Positions 33,420 through 46,167 of a DNA stretch of 64,000 nt are shown here, piece by piece (within the stretch, counting starts at the first letter, position 1; the number at the start of each line of letters is the position of its first letter). The position numbers were made by a program, and so were the translations under genes. The stretch spans positions 124,001 through 188,000 of the forward strand of contig NZ_JACHFN010000003.1 of the NCBI RefSeq assembly GCF_014201885.1, given 5' to 3'. The DNA comes from Deinococcus budaensis. Its GTDB lineage: Bacteria; Deinococcota; Deinococci; Deinococcales; Deinococcaceae. The notes below the pieces were generated by a model. That model ran no database searches and was not told where the DNA came from. It saw nothing but the letters and a program-made list of their open reading frames with translations.

Positions 33420-34394
33420 TCAGAGACCCAGCACCGGATGCGGCCGGTAAAGCTCCTCCAGCGCCGAGAGGTCCTCGGGCGTCAGCTTGACCGCCAGGGC
33501 CGCGACCGCCTCCTCCAGATGCGGCATCTTGCTCGCTCCGACGATGGGCGCGGTCACGCCCGGCTGGTGCAGCAGCCAGGCGGTCGCCACCTGGGCGGGC
33601 GTCATGCCCCGCCGCCCGGCGACCTCGGCCACCCGCGTCTGGACGGCGTAGTCGTCCGGGGTGCGGTAGAGCGCCTCGCTGAAGCGGTCGCTGCGGGCGC
33701 GGGGGGTCCTGGCCTCGCCCGGCGTGCGGTTTCCCGCCAGAAAACCGCGCGCCAGCGGACTCCAGGGGATCACCCCGACGCCGTCCTCGCGGCACAGCGG
33801 CAGCATCTCGCGCTCCTCCTCGCGGTACACCAGGTTGTAGTGGTTTTGCATGCTCACGAAACGGGTCAGCCCGTGCATGTCGGCGACGTGCTGCATCTTG
33901 GCGAACTGGTAGGCCAGCATGCTGCTGGCCCCGATGTACCGCACTGCGCCCATCCGGACCAGATCGTGCAGAGCCGTCATGGTCTCCAGGATGGGCGTCT
34001 CGGGGTCGAAGCGGTGAATCTGGTACAGGTCGATGTAGTCGGTGCCCAGCCGCTTCAGGCTGGCCTGCACCGCGCTCATGATGTGCCCGCGCGACAGCCC
34101 CGCGTCGTTCGGGCCAGGACCCATGCGGTGGAAGACCTTGGTGGCGACGACTACCTCGTCGCGCCGGGCGTAGTCCCGCAGGGCGCGGCCCAGCACCTCC
34201 TCGCTGGCCCCCAGGGAATACATGTCGGCGGTGTCGAAGAAATTGATCCCGAGTTCGAGCGCGCGGGCGATGAAGGGGCGGCCCTGGGCCTCGGGGAGCA
34301 CCCAGTCACGCCAGCCCGGGTCACCGTAGGTCATGGTCCCCAGGGCGATGCGCGAGACTTTCAGGCCGCTGGTGCCCAGACGCACGTAGTCCAT
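33420..34394 (-). CDS. Aldo/keto reductase
   Basis: NADPH-dependent oxidoreductase, 324 aa, of the broad AKR family. The catalytic tetrad is visible: Asp and Tyr in [11 protein letters not shown], Lys in VATKVF, His in YQIHRFD. The cofactor end [15 protein letters not shown] is typical. The N-terminus is [30 protein letters not shown] lies 6 bases before the ATG. Confidence 0.92.
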   Translation of the reverse strand: MDYVRLGTSGLKVSRIALGTMTYGDPGWRDWVLPEAQGRPFIARALELGINFFDTADMYSLGASEEVLGRALRDYARRDEVVVATKVFHRMGPGPNDAGLSRGHIMSAVQASLKRLGTDYIDLYQIHRFDPETPILETMTALHDLVRMGAVRYIGASSMLAYQFAKMQHVADMHGLTRFVSMQNHYNLVYREEEREMLPLCREDGVGVIPWSPLARGFLAGNRTPGEARTPRARSDRFSEALYRTPDDYAVQTRVAEVAGRRGMTPAQVATAWLLHQPGVTAPIVGASKMPHLEEAVAALAVKLTPEDLSALEELYRPHPVLGL

Positions 34395-34400
34395 ACGCGC

Positions 34401-34406
34401 ACCTTA
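34401..34406 (-). promoter_or_regulatory. -10 element TAAGGT of the aldo/keto reductase, leaderless-type
   Basis: TAAGGT with 6 bases to the ATG at 34394 on the minus strand. Confidence 0.5.
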
Positions 34407-34472
34407 CCCCCTGGCCCGGCCGGGGAGCCGCCCACTTCCGGTCCCCGGTGTCCCGCCGCTGCGCCCTGGCCG

Positions 34473-35827
<1,355 letters not shown>

Positions 35828-35831
<4 letters not shown>

Positions 35832-37102
35832 GCCTCCACCCGCTCGATCAGCGCCGCCTCGCCCTGGCCGACGCCCACGCAGAGGGTCGCCAGCCCGAGG
35901 CGAGCGCCCCGGCGGGCCAGCTCGTGGGTCAGGGTGGTCACCAGCCGCGCGCCGCTCATGCCCAGCGGATGCCCCAGGGCGATGGCGCCGCCGTTCACGT
36001 TGACGCGGGCGGGGTCCAGCGCCAGTTCGCGGACGCAGGCGAGGGCCTGGGCGGCGAACGCCTCGTTGAGTTCCACCAGGTCCACGTCGGCCAGATTCAC
36101 GCCCAGCCGCTCCATCAGCTTGCGGGTGGCGGGCACCGGCCCCAGGCCCATCACCCGGGGGTCCACGCCCGCCGAGGCCGCGCCCACCCAGCGTGCCAGC
36201 GGCGTGATACCCAGCTCACGGGCCTTGGCGGCACTCATCAGGACCAGCGCGGCGGCCCCGTCGTTCAGGCCCGAGGCGTTGCCCGCCGTGACGCTGCCGC
36301 CCTTGCGGAAAGCAGGCTTCAGGGCGCCCAGCGTCGCCTCGTCGGTGGCGAGGGTGAAGGTCCCCCCGTCGCGCCGGTAGCGGGGATGCTCGTCGGTGTC
36401 GAAGAGGGTGACGCCCTTCTTGCCCTTGACCTCGACAGGCACGGTCTCGTCCCGGAAGGTGCCCGCGTTCAGGGCCGCGACCGTGCGCCGCTGGGACTCC
36501 AGCGCAAAGGCGTCCTGGTCCGCGCGGGTGATCTCGCCGCCCGCGACCCCTCCGGCGCGGCTGCGTTCCACGATGTTCTCGGCGGTCTCCCCCATCGCTT
36601 CGAGCGGGAACAGCGCCTCCATCGCGGGGTTGGGAAATCTCCAGCCCAGGGTGGTGTCATAGGCGGTCACGTTGCCGCTGGCAAAGGGCTGGGCGCCCTT
36701 GCCCATCACCAGGGGCGCGCGGGTCATGCTCTCGACGCCGCCCGCCACGTACACGTCCCCGTCACCATTGCGAATCGCGCGGGCCGCCGCGTTGATCGCG
36801 CTGAGGCCCGAGGCACACAGCCGGTTGACCGTCAGGCCCGCCACGGTCTCGGGCAGCCCGGCGAGCAGCGCGGCCATGCGCGCCACGTTGCGGTTGTCCT
36901 CGCCCGCCTGGTTGGCGCACCCCAGGATCACCTCCTCGATCTCGCCCGGGGCCACCCCGGCACGCGCCACCGCCTCGCGAATCACCAGGGCGGCCAGGTC
37001 GTCGGGTCGCACGCTGGACAGGGCGCCGCGAATCGCCCCGATGGGGGTACGGACGGCAGAGACGATCACCACGTCACGGTCTTGCAGGGGGGTCTGGGTC
37101 AT
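35828..37102 (-). CDS. Thiolase (acetyl-CoA C-acyltransferase; 3-oxoadipyl-CoA thiolase-like)
   Basis: Degradative-type thiolase of 424 aa. Nucleophile Cys in [15 protein letters not shown], His in [17 protein letters not shown], second Cys in [11 protein letters not shown]. The stretch [13 protein letters not shown]...[13 protein letters not shown] resembles 3-oxoadipyl-CoA thiolases (PcaF/PaaJ), though AtoB-like activity is also possible. Start ATG 37102 follows AAGGAAG. It is translationally coupled to the fused CoA-transferase, together forming the last two steps of a ketoacid breakdown route. Confidence 0.9.
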
Positions 37103-37122
37103 GGCACTTCCTTGGGGGCACG

Positions 37123-37136
37123 TCCTCCCGGGAGGA
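37123..37136. promoter_or_regulatory. 14-bp perfect palindrome upstream of the thiolase operon
   Basis: TCCTCCCGGGAGGA lies 21-34 bases upstream of the thiolase ATG. It could be a regulator site or a small leader hairpin; on the minus strand its second half also supplies an AGGAGG-like sequence. Confidence 0.35.
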
Positions 37137-37299
37137 AGAACGCGGGGAGAGCACGAGGGAAACCGCGCTGGAGAGGGCGCGGGGCAGCCGAACGCGGCCC
37201 CATGCTTGCATTTCGCGGCGGCCCGGCTCAACCCGCCCCCCGTTTCGCCGTCCGATCCCTAGGGATGCGCCGCGACGCGGCCAGGCAGACGATGCCTCA

Positions 37300-37338
37300 C
37301 AAAGGAAGGGGCCGGGCACCCCTAGGGAGGCCCGGCCC
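37300..37338 (-). terminator. Terminator of the glycine-zipper gene
   Basis: Perfect 9-bp stem GGGCCGGGC/GCCCGGCCC (37309-37317 and 37330-37338) with the pyrimidine-rich tail TTCCTTTG on the minus strand, 17 bases after the stop at 37356. Confidence 0.65.
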
Positions 37339-37355
37339 GCTGAGGTCAGCGGAGA

Positions 37356-37913
37356 TCAGGAGACGAAGCGGCCACCGTGGCGCGCGGCGGCGGCCTCGAC
37401 GATGTCGCTGGGCACCGAGTCCTCGATGGCGATGGCGCGGCCACCCGTCTCGACGGTGGAGTTCATGGTGTCGTAGTGGGTGTCGTCGAGGTCGTAACCC
37501 GCGTTGTGGTCGTGGGCCTGGCGCGTCACCATACCGTCACCGTTGACCGCGCCCTCAGCAGCACCCGCCGCCGCGCCGATGCCCGAGCCGAGCGCGCCCA
37601 TACCCAGCAGCACCGGCACCGCCGCCAGGCCGCCCGTGGCGGCGACCACGGCGCCCGCCGCCACGCCCGCGACCGCCCCCAGCGCCGTGCCGCCCAGCGC
37701 GCCCTTGGCCATGTCCTCGCCGTCGCCGCCGCCGTCCACGTACTCGGTGGTCACGGTCTGGGTGGTCTGGGTGCCCACGCCGCCCGTCATGCCCGCCGAG
37801 GTGCGGCGGCGGAAGGAGGTCTGCCCCATCTCGGGCTGGATGACGCCCTGGCTCTGGAGGTCCTGCACGAAAGCGTCGGCCTGGGCCACGGTCGGGAAAA
37901 TCAGGTGCTTCAT
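37356..37913 (-). CDS. Glycine-zipper protein, 185 aa
   Basis: Not recognised by name. The N-terminus ([23 protein letters not shown]) looks like a small alpha/beta module. A central Gly/Ala-rich hydrophobic region (about 70-125) with GxxxG spacing ([19 protein letters not shown] and [18 protein letters not shown]) is typical of glycine-zipper membrane segments. The C-terminus is polar ([16 protein letters not shown]). It resembles stress-type proteins carrying a zipper, but function is unknown. A CAGACT hexamer lies 7 bases before the ATG. Confidence 0.75.
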   Translation of the reverse strand: MKHLIFPTVAQADAFVQDLQSQGVIQPEMGQTSFRRRTSAGMTGGVGTQTTQTVTTEYVDGGGDGEDMAKGALGGTALGAVAGVAAGAVVAATGGLAAVPVLLGMGALGSGIGAAAGAAEGAVNGDGMVTRQAHDHNAGYDLDDTHYDTMNSTVETGGRAIAIEDSVPSDIVEAAAARHGGRFVS

Positions 37914-38012
37914 GCCCAGCAGTCTGTGGGCCGGCGCGGCGGGGCAGATGAGAGGCCCGGCAAGGGCCGTTGGGGAATCGGGGAGAGCGCCCCGCCTGCC
38001 CCCTCCCCCGGC

Positions 38013-38855
<843 letters not shown>

Positions 38856-38941
38856 GTCACGCCGCGCGGGCGGGCGTCGAGAGCGGCGTCACGAACGGCA
38901 GCCGTGGGCAGCGCGGCCCCCGGCCCGGCTCCCGGATACGC

Positions 38942-39319
38942 TCAGTGACGCTCGGCGATCACCTCGATCTCCACGCGCACGTCGCGGGGAAGGCGGGCGA
39001 CCTGCACGGTGCTGCGGGCCGGAAAGGGAGCCTGGAAGTACTCGGCGTACACGGCGTTCATGGCCGAGAACTCGTTCATGTCCGCCAGAAAGACGGTGGT
39101 CTTGACCACCCGCCCCAGATCGGTGCCCGCTTCGCGCAGCACGGCGACGAGGTTGTCCAGCACCTGACGGGTCTGGGCCTCGATGCCGCCCTCGACCAGC
39201 GTGCCGTCGGGCGTCAGCGGAATCTGGCCGCTGGTCATCACCAGGTTGCCGAACGTCACCGCCTGGCTGTAGGGACCGATGGCGGCGGGAGCGCTGGCGG
39301 TTTCCACGATGTCTTTCAT
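38942..39319 (-). CDS. ridA: RidA family enamine/imine deaminase
   Basis: Hydrolyses reactive 2-aminoacrylate-type enamines released by PLP enzymes. The 125-aa product has all RidA marks: IGPYSQAV (residues 14-21), [20 protein letters not shown], and the Arg of [20 protein letters not shown]. Start ATG 39319 ([11 protein letters not shown]) is preceded by TACAGT at 6 bases. Confidence 0.95.
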   Translation of the reverse strand: MKDIVETASAPAAIGPYSQAVTFGNLVMTSGQIPLTPDGTLVEGGIEAQTRQVLDNLVAVLREAGTDLGRVVKTTVFLADMNEFSAMNAVYAEYFQAPFPARSTVQVARLPRDVRVEIEVIAERH

Positions 39320-39325
39320 GCGCCC

Positions 39326-39331
39326 ACTGTA
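39326..39331 (-). promoter_or_regulatory. -10 element TACAGT of ridA, leaderless-type
   Basis: TACAGT with 6 bases to the ATG at 39319 on the minus strand. Confidence 0.55.
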
Positions 39332-39373
39332 CCTGCACTGCACCCGCGCGGGACCCGCACCGGACCGGGCACC

Positions 39374-40426
39374 TCAGCCGGGCGTCTCACGCGGGTCGCC
39401 GCCCCCCGGGCGGGTGCCCGCGCGGATGGGGGCGGGGCGGGGCGGCGGGCGGCCCAGCCGGGCGCGGGCCTGGCGCTGGGCGGCCGTGACCCCGACCAGC
39501 AGCAGCGCGCCCAGCAGGCCGATTAGGGGGCGGTGCTCGGGCACCAGCATCACGCCCAGCAGCGTGAAATAGGCCAGGATCAAGAGCAGGTAAGTCAGCG
39601 GGCTGCTGCCGCGCTGGGCGCTGAGCAGCACGTCCACGTACAGCGGCCCACCCTCCTGGCGCCCCGGCAGGGCGTAGCGCGGCGGCCGGGTGTCGCGCAG
39701 GATGTCCACCACGACGGCCGTGATGTTGTCCGGGCCGCCCGCGTCGTTGGCGGCGTTGACCAGCGTGCGCGCGGCGCGCTCGGGCGCCTGGGGCCGCATC
39801 AGCAGTTCGAGCAGGGCGCGGTCGCCCACCACGCCGCTGAGACCGTCGCTGCACAGCAGCAGGCGGTCTCCGGCACGCAGCGGCAGCCCGAACAGCTCCA
39901 GCCGCACCCGTTCCTCGCCGCCCAGCGCGTTGCTGACCACGCTGCGCCACTGGTGGTGCCGGGCCTCTTCCTCGGTCAGGTGCCCCAGCCGCACCTGCTC
40001 GGCCACCCAGGAGTGGTCGTCGGTGAGGCGGTGCAGCTCGCCCGAGCGCAGCAGGTAGGCCCGCGAGTCGCCCACGTGCGCCACCAGCGCCGCGCCCCGG
40101 TCGACCAGCAGCGCGAGCAGGGTCGTGCCCATCCCGACGTACTCGCCCACCGCGTGTCTCAGCACCGCCAGATTGGCCGCCTGCACCGCCTCGGCCAGCC
40201 GCTCGGGCGGCGAGGCCCGCCCGTCGAGGTAATGCTGGCTGAGGCTGTCGAGCGCCAGGTTGGCCGCGAGTTCCCCGGCGGCGTGCCCGCCCATGCCGTC
40301 CGCGACCGCGTACAGCCCGCCCTGCGGCAGGTCCAGCGCCAGCGCGGCGTCCTGATTCACACTCCGTTGACGCCCCACATCCGTCAGCAGACCGGAGGAA
40401 AGCAAGGGCGACGCGGCGGCGCGCAT
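39374..40426 (-). CDS. PP2C-type Ser/Thr protein phosphatase with C-terminal membrane spans
   Basis: Metal-dependent phosphatase (PPM family), 350 aa. Motifs in order: [24 protein letters not shown] (metal Asp), [30 protein letters not shown], and [11 protein letters not shown]. Unlike soluble PP2Cs it ends with two hydrophobic spans (about 280-315, [18 protein letters not shown] and [15 protein letters not shown]) and an Arg/Pro tail, so it is membrane-bound. It would oppose eukaryotic-like kinases; none is in the window. Confidence 0.92.
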   Translation of the reverse strand: MRAAASPLLSSGLLTDVGRQRSVNQDAALALDLPQGGLYAVADGMGGHAAGELAANLALDSLSQHYLDGRASPPERLAEAVQAANLAVLRHAVGEYVGMGTTLLALLVDRGAALVAHVGDSRAYLLRSGELHRLTDDHSWVAEQVRLGHLTEEEARHHQWRSVVSNALGGEERVRLELFGLPLRAGDRLLLCSDGLSGVVGDRALLELLMRPQAPERAARTLVNAANDAGGPDNITAVVVDILRDTRPPRYALPGRQEGGPLYVDVLLSAQRGSSPLTYLLLILAYFTLLGVMLVPEHRPLIGLLGALLLVGVTAAQRQARARLGRPPPRPAPIRAGTRPGGGDPRETPG

Positions 40427-40432
40427 GTGACC

Positions 40433-40438
40433 AATATA
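40433..40438 (-). promoter_or_regulatory. -10 element TATATT of the PP2C gene, leaderless-type
   Basis: TATATT with 6 bases to the ATG at 40426; one of the closest matches to TATAAT in the window. Confidence 0.6.
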
Positions 40439-40494
40439 AGGGAATGGTGTAACGCCCCGCGCCGCAGGTGGCCGCCGGACGCGGCCAGCCCCCC

Positions 40495-41002
40495 TCAGGG
40501 CAGCCTGGCCCCGAATTCGGCCACGTCGCTGAGATAGTCGCTCAGCCAGGCCCGCAGCGCCGCGCGGGTGTGGCCGCCACGCAGGGTCAGCGTGCTGTCG
40601 AGGTAATAGGCGTCCTCGTAGACGTAGGCCTGGGTAAAGGCGTCACTGTTCCACTCGTTCAGAAAAGCCAGGTCGGGATCGTCCGCGCCCAGCTCCCAGC
40701 CCAGGCTGACGGTGACGCGGGCGCAGCTGCCCGCCTGGCAACCGCTGAACCACATGTCCAGTTCGTATTTTCCGGCGACCACGCTCAGGCTGGGGGCCTC
40801 GCCCGCTGCGGGAGCGTTCACGGTCACGCGGTAACCCGCCTCGCGCAGGCCTGCGGCGACAGCGGCGGGCGTGGCCGGCTGCACCTGCGTGCTTCCCGGC
40901 GCGGGGGGCGCGGCGGGCGTCTGGGCCAGCGCGGCTCCCCCACACGCTGCCCAGGCTGGCAGACAGAAGGAGGGCCGCAAGGGTCCGGGCAGAGGGCGTC
41001 AT
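40495..41002 (-). pseudogene. YbjN-domain secreted protein, frameshifted in the signal peptide
   Basis: The body (from about 40936 down) is a YbjN-domain protein: SARVTVSLGWELG-type strands, [32 protein letters not shown], and the final helix. The signal peptide is split over two frames: MTPSARTLAALLLSASLGSVWG runs from ATG 41002, while GAALAQTPAAPP continues in the next frame. Removing one base from the G5 run at 40937-40941 restores a perfect signal with cleavage at ALA-Q. TACCGT lies 6 bases before ATG 41002, supporting that start. It is either a real frameshift or a homopolymer sequencing error; if an error, this is an intact gene of about 168 aa. Confidence 0.75.
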
Positions 41003-41008
41003 GCCCCC

Positions 41009-41014
41009 ACGGTA
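41009..41014 (-). promoter_or_regulatory. -10 element TACCGT of the YbjN-domain gene, leaderless-type
   Basis: TACCGT with 6 bases to the ATG at 41002 on the minus strand; it backs the start used for the frameshifted gene. Confidence 0.5.
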
Positions 41015-41075
41015 CGCCCCCCGGCGCCGGGCGCGCGCTCATTCTTCTCACCCCAGCCTGGCCTCACCGTGAGCC

Positions 41076-42152
41076 ATGACGGCCCCGCGCGACCCCGCCC
41101 TGACCTCGCCCCCGCCCCCGGCGCCGCCCGGCGGCTTTCGCCACGCCTTCGGGGTGTATATCGGGCGCTTCGAGCCGCCGCACGCGGCCCACCGGCTGGT
41201 GATGCTGGAGGCGCTCGAAAGGGTGCAGACCTTGATCGTGGTGATCGGGAGCGCCCGCGCCGCGCGCACGCCCAAGAATCCCTTTAGCGCCGGGGAGCGC
41301 GAGGCGGTGATCCGGGCGATGCTGGAGGAAGCCGGCACGGCGCCGGGGCGGCTGCGCTTCGTGCAGGTGCGCGACTACTTCTACAACGAGGGCCTGTGGC
41401 TGTCCGAGGTGCAGCGCGGGGTGGGAGCGCACACCGCCGGAAGCGCCGACGTGGCCCTGATCGGCCACCTCAAGGACGACAGCAGCTACTACCTGCGCTC
41501 CTTTCCCGCCTGGACCTTCATCCCCACGCAGGTGGTCAGCCCGCTGAGCGCCACCGACGTGCGGGGCGCCTATTTCGGGGACCGCCTGGACGAGGTGCGC
41601 GGCATGGTGCCGCCCGCCGTCCACGCCTTTCTGGAGGCCTTCCGGCAGACAGACGAGTACGCCGAGCTGCGCGCCGAGGCCGAGCACCTGCGCGCCTACC
41701 GCGCGGCCTGGGCGGCGGCGCCCTTCGCGCCGGTCTTCGTGACGGCCGACGCGGTGGTCACGCGCAGCGGGCACGTGCTGCTGGTCCGCCGCGCCGGGCA
41801 GCCGGGACGCGGACGGCTCGCCCTGCCGGGCGGATTCCTGACCCCCCCCGAGCGGCTGCTGGCCTGCGCCGTGCGCCACGCCCACCGCGAGACCGGGCTG
41901 GACGAGGCCCTCGACCTCCCCACCCGGCTGCACGCCCAGGCGGTTTTCGACTACCCGGAGCGCAGCCTGCGTGGGCGCACGGTCACCCACGCCTTCCATT
42001 TCGACCTGGGGCTGGGGCCGCTGCCGCCGCTGCGGGCCACCGCCGACGCGGCCGAGGCGCTGTGGCTGCCGCTGGGAGACGCGCTGGCCTGGCCCGAGGC
42101 CTTTTTCGAGGACCACCACGCGATCATCGAGCACTTCCTGATGCGGGGGTAG
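41076..42152 (+). CDS. Bifunctional NMN adenylyltransferase/Nudix protein (NadM-Nudix)
   Basis: NAD biosynthesis enzyme of 358 aa. The N-terminal NadM-type adenylyltransferase has [10 protein letters not shown] (residues 30-39, the nucleotide-binding GRFxPxHxxH) and LSATDVRG (ISxTxxR motif). The C-terminal Nudix domain (about 215-355) carries a decayed box: [24 protein letters not shown] keeps the Gly and first Glu, but the REUXEE core reads RHAHRE, so two of the three core Glu residues are lost. Hydrolase activity is doubtful; the transferase half looks intact. It converges on an isochorismatase/nicotinamidase-like gene. Confidence 0.88.
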   Translation: MTAPRDPALTSPPPPAPPGGFRHAFGVYIGRFEPPHAAHRLVMLEALERVQTLIVVIGSARAARTPKNPFSAGEREAVIRAMLEEAGTAPGRLRFVQVRDYFYNEGLWLSEVQRGVGAHTAGSADVALIGHLKDDSSYYLRSFPAWTFIPTQVVSPLSATDVRGAYFGDRLDEVRGMVPPAVHAFLEAFRQTDEYAELRAEAEHLRAYRAAWAAAPFAPVFVTADAVVTRSGHVLLVRRAGQPGRGRLALPGGFLTPPERLLACAVRHAHRETGLDEALDLPTRLHAQAVFDYPERSLRGRTVTHAFHFDLGLGPLPPLRATADAAEALWLPLGDALAWPEAFFEDHHAIIEHFLMRG

Positions 42153-42172
42153 GGGCCGGGGGGTACGCGGGG

Positions 42173-42841
<669 letters not shown>

Positions 42842-42934
42842 GGGGCAGGTGTAGCACGGGGAGGGGGCGCCGCGTCGCCAGGCTGCGCCTTTGGAGGGAC
42901 GCAACCCTGGCCCCCCGCGTGGCGTACTGGGAGC

Positions 42935-43798
42935 ATGACCCGAGACGACCGCAGCGACGACCCGCCGCAGGGACCGCCCCCGGACCAGCGCCCCCCCACC
43001 AGGCCCGAGGTGCCCTCCTGGGTAGACGAGGTGCTGAGCGCCCAGAGCAACCCGCCACCCACAGCGCCCAGCGCCCCGGCCCCCGTCCCGGACATCACGG
43101 TGGCGAGCGTGGACCCCGCCGCCGTGGCCCGCCCGGCGTCCAGCCCTCCCTCCGGCAGCAGCGACCTGCGGATTCCCGAGACGCAGGCCGCGCAGCCCCG
43201 CCCGACGCCGCTCACGCCGCCCGACCGGACGGCACCCCCCCAGCCTGCGCCCCGGCCTGCCGCCCAGACAGCGCCGACGCTGCTCGACTCGGCCGACGAC
43301 TGGATCGCGCGGGCGACCGGGGGCGCGGCGCGCAGTCCCTCCATGCCCGGCTCCAGCGCGCCGTCCGCCGCCTCTCCCTCCCCCTCCCCCCTCCAGACCG
43401 AGGCCGTCACGCACGCGCCGGTGCCGACCCGTCCGCCGGACCCCTGGGCGCTGGGGCAGTCTGCCGCCAGTGGCCCCGTGCCCGGCGACATCGCCACCCG
43501 GCGGCTGATCGCCGGGTTGCTCGCCATCGTGCTGGGCAGCTTCGGCGTTCACAAGCTGTACCTGGGCATCACCACGCCGGGGCTGATCATGCTCGCGGTG
43601 AATGTGGGCGTGTGGATCGTGGCGCTGCTGCTGGGGCTGATCACGTTCGGTATCGGGCTGGTCGTCACCCTGCCCCTCGCCGGGCTGGTGAGCGGGGCGC
43701 TGGGGTTGCTGGGGCTGGTCGAGGGCATCCTGTACCTCACCAAGTCGGACAGCGACTTTTACCAGCAGTACGTCGTGGAGAAAAAGCCCTGGCTGTGA
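42935..43798 (+). CDS. TM2-domain membrane protein with long Pro-rich N-terminus
   Basis: A 287-residue protein. The first ~180 residues are Pro/Ala/Ser-rich and probably disordered, in the cytoplasm. The C-terminal part is a TM2 domain ([23 protein letters not shown], then two more hydrophobic helices) ending in [20 protein letters not shown]2 proteins are small membrane proteins of unclear role. Codon use and GC are like the neighbours. A terminator follows. Confidence 0.82.
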   Translation: MTRDDRSDDPPQGPPPDQRPPTRPEVPSWVDEVLSAQSNPPPTAPSAPAPVPDITVASVDPAAVARPASSPPSGSSDLRIPETQAAQPRPTPLTPPDRTAPPQPAPRPAAQTAPTLLDSADDWIARATGGAARSPSMPGSSAPSAASPSPSPLQTEAVTHAPVPTRPPDPWALGQSAASGPVPGDIATRRLIAGLLAIVLGSFGVHKLYLGITTPGLIMLAVNVGVWIVALLLGLITFGIGLVVTLPLAGLVSGALGLLGLVEGILYLTKSDSDFYQQYVVEKKPWL

Positions 43799-43821
43799 GG
43801 GCTTCCAGCAGCCAGCACAAG

Positions 43822-43857
43822 AAAGGGCCGTCCTGGAGGCGGGACGGCCCTTTCCCC
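43822..43857. terminator. Bidirectional terminator
   Basis: Perfect 12-bp stem AAAGGGCCGTCC/GGACGGCCCTTT (43822-43833 and 43842-43853) between the converging TM2 and PLP-enzyme genes. Confidence 0.85.
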
Positions 43858-43862
43858 TTCCC

Positions 43863-45146
43863 TTAGTCCAGCGCTCCCGCCAAGTCCGCCTGCAAATCCT
43901 CCAACGCCTCCAGGCCCACGCTCAGGCGCAGGGTCTGCGGCGTGACCCCGGCCGCCGTGCGGGCCGCTTCGGGGAGGCGGCCGTGGGTGGTGGTCCAGGG
44001 GTGGACGATCAGGGTACGGGTGTCGCCCAGGTTGGGCGCGATGCGGATCACCCGCAGCCGGGCCAGGAAGGCGGCGGGGTCGGGCACCTCGAAGGTGAGG
44101 ACAGCCCCGCAGCCGCCGCGCAGGTAACGCTGCGCCAGGGCGTGGTGGGGGCTGCCGGGCAGGCCGGGGTAGCTCACGCGGCCGACCTCCGGCCGGGCGT
44201 CCAGCCACCCAGCCAGCGCGAGGGCCGTGGCCGACTCGTGTCGTAGCCGCAGCGCCAGCGTCTCCAGGCCCTGCGCGATCAGAAAGGCGCTGTGCGGCGC
44301 GAGCGTCATCCCGAGCTGGTGCGCCCCGAACCAGCGCGCCCGCCAGCCCAGCGCGGCCTCACCCCGGACACTCAGCAGGCTGCTCTCGCCGCCCTCGGTG
44401 TAGAGGGGGTTGCGGGTCAGGTCGTGCCGGGTGCCCACGGTCACGCTGCCCCCCATCACGCTGCCGTGCCCGCCCGCCCACTTGGTCAGCGAGTGGGTCA
44501 CGAGGTCGGCGCCGTGCTCCAGCGGACGGCACAGCAGGCCGACGCCGCCCCAGGTGTTGTCCACCCCCAGCAGCGCCCCCTGCCCGTGCGCCACCTCCGC
44601 CAGCGCCGCGAGGTCCGGCACGTCCCCGGCGGGGTTGCCGATGGTCTCGGCCCACACCAGCCGCGTGTTCGGGCGCATCGCCGCCGCGATGGCCTGCGGC
44701 GTGTTCGCGGTCAGGGTGGCCGAGATACCCATCAAGGGCAGCACGTTGTTCAAGAGGCCCGCGCTGCCGCCAAACAGGCTGGCGGTGGACACCACATGGT
44801 CCCCGGCGCGGCACACGCTCAGGATCGCCGTGAGGGTGGCCGCCTGCCCACTGGCGAGGGCGACCGTCGCGGCGCCACCCTCCAGCGCGGTGAGGCGTTC
44901 TTCCAGCGCCCGCACGGTGGGGTTCTGGAGCCGGGCGTAGCTCAGGCCGGTGCCCTGGGCAAACTCGCTCTGGGCTTCTTCCAGCGTGGTGAACTGAAAG
45001 GCGGCGGCCTGATGGACCGGGATGCCCACCGTCTCGCCCAGCCCGCGCGGGATGGCGCTTTGCACAGCGGTGGTTTCGTAGTGCCAATTGGGAGTGGGCC
45101 AATCGGGAGTGGGCCAATCCGGGAGAGGGTCGCGGGCGTCGGACAT
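43863..45146 (-). CDS. Cys/Met metabolism PLP enzyme (MetY/MetB/cystathionine family)
   Basis: PLP-dependent enzyme of 427 aa; members make or cleave sulfur amino acids. The PLP lysine is in [19 protein letters not shown] (near residue 220). Other family marks are [39 protein letters not shown] and [18 protein letters not shown]. It is closest in pattern to O-acetylhomoserine sulfhydrylase-like enzymes. TAGCGT lies 6 bases before ATG 45146, supporting that start. The N-terminus has a three-fold PDWPT repeat from a 15-base tandem repeat (45084-45118). Confidence 0.88.
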   Translation of the reverse strand: MSDARDPLPDWPTPDWPTPNWHYETTAVQSAIPRGLGETVGIPVHQAAAFQFTTLEEAQSEFAQGTGLSYARLQNPTVRALEERLTALEGGAATVALASGQAATLTAILSVCRAGDHVVSTASLFGGSAGLLNNVLPLMGISATLTANTPQAIAAAMRPNTRLVWAETIGNPAGDVPDLAALAEVAHGQGALLGVDNTWGGVGLLCRPLEHGADLVTHSLTKWAGGHGSVMGGSVTVGTRHDLTRNPLYTEGGESSLLSVRGEAALGWRARWFGAHQLGMTLAPHSAFLIAQGLETLALRLRHESATALALAGWLDARPEVGRVSYPGLPGSPHHALAQRYLRGGCGAVLTFEVPDPAAFLARLRVIRIAPNLGDTRTLIVHPWTTTHGRLPEAARTAAGVTPQTLRLSVGLEALEDLQADLAGALD

Positions 45147-45152
45147 GCGCCC

Positions 45153-45158
45153 ACGCTA
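45153..45158 (-). promoter_or_regulatory. -10 element TAGCGT of the PLP-enzyme gene, leaderless-type
   Basis: TAGCGT with 6 bases to the ATG at 45146 on the minus strand. Confidence 0.5.
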
Positions 45159-45173
45159 CGCGGCGGCGGACGG

Positions 45174-45179
45174 TAAGGT
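45174..45179 (+). promoter_or_regulatory. -10 element TAAGGT of the tandem-Nudix gene, leaderless-type
   Basis: TAAGGT with 7 bases to the ATG at 45187; it is divergent from the PLP-enzyme promoter. Confidence 0.5.
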
Positions 45180-45186
45180 GCGGGGC

Positions 45187-46167
45187 ATGTCCTACCTGGG
45201 AGACTTACGCGCCGTGTGGGGAAGTGGCGTCTTGATTTCCGTGGGCGTCGGAGTGTTGCTTCAGGATGAATCGGGCCGAGTCCTGCTCCAGCAGCGCGGA
45301 GACAGTGGCCTCTGGGGCACGCCCGGCGGCGGCCTGGAACCTGGCGAAGACTTTCTGACTGCTGCCCGCCGCGAACTGCTGGAGGAGACCGGGCTGGAGT
45401 GTTCAAATCTCGCACTGCTGGGATTGGGCGAGGGGCTGGTCAGCGGCCCGGAGTTCTATCACCGCTACCCCAACGGGCATGAGGTTTATCAGGTTGGAAT
45501 GCGGGCCTACGGCACGCTACCCGCCTCAGCCCTGGAATATGCCGCGCCAGACGACAGCGGCGAGACGCTCGCGCTGGCGTGGTTCGAACTGGATGGATTA
45601 CCGCCGCTGAGCAGCAATATCGACCGCGCGAAATTGAACGTGCTGCGCGTCCGGGCGGACCTGCCGCCCCTGCCGCTCCTCCCCTTCCCGGAGGCCCCAC
45701 CCCACGACGACCACCTGACGCGGCTGCGGGCGGCGGTCGGCCCCCGCCCCCTCTTCGCCCCCGGCGCCAGCGTGCTCGTCACCGACGACCGCGAGCGCCT
45801 GCTCCTGCTGCGGCATGGCCGGACGGGGCGCTGGGTGCTGCCCGGCGGCAAGCTGCACCCCGGCGAGAGCTTCGAGGCGTGCGCGCGGCGTGAACTGGCC
45901 GAGGAAACCGGGCTGCGGGCCGGGCGGTTGACCCCAGTGCAGCTTCTGCAAGGGCCGGAGTTCCGCTACGAGGACTCCGGGGCATGGGACAGCGTGGGCG
46001 TGCTGTACCGCGCGGAGGGTGTGACGGGCAAACTCACGTTGCCGCAGGATGAGGTCACGGACGCGCGCTGGTGGTCGCCGGGAGAGCTGAGGGAGGCGGA
46101 GTTGCTGGGAATGTACACCCGGCGGGCGGTGGAGACGTGGCGGGGCCGCGCTAGCCTCGTGCCATGA
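45187..46167 (+). CDS. Tandem-Nudix hydrolase
   Basis: A 326-residue protein with two complete Nudix domains. Box 1 (near residues 45-68) is GGGLEPGEDFLTAARRELLEETGL; box 2 (near residues 219-242) is GGKLHPGESFEACARRELAEETGL. Both keep all catalytic Glu residues, so both halves should be active. The linker (about 160-185) is Pro-rich. The start at ATG 45187 (MSYLGDLRAVWGSG) is supported by the upstream -10. It overlaps the next gene by 4 bases (ATGA). Tandem Nudix proteins are uncommon. Confidence 0.88.
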   Translation: MSYLGDLRAVWGSGVLISVGVGVLLQDESGRVLLQQRGDSGLWGTPGGGLEPGEDFLTAARRELLEETGLECSNLALLGLGEGLVSGPEFYHRYPNGHEVYQVGMRAYGTLPASALEYAAPDDSGETLALAWFELDGLPPLSSNIDRAKLNVLRVRADLPPLPLLPFPEAPPHDDHLTRLRAAVGPRPLFAPGASVLVTDDRERLLLLRHGRTGRWVLPGGKLHPGESFEACARRELAEETGLRAGRLTPVQLLQGPEFRYEDSGAWDSVGVLYRAEGVTGKLTLPQDEVTDARWWSPGELREAELLGMYTRRAVETWRGRASLVP

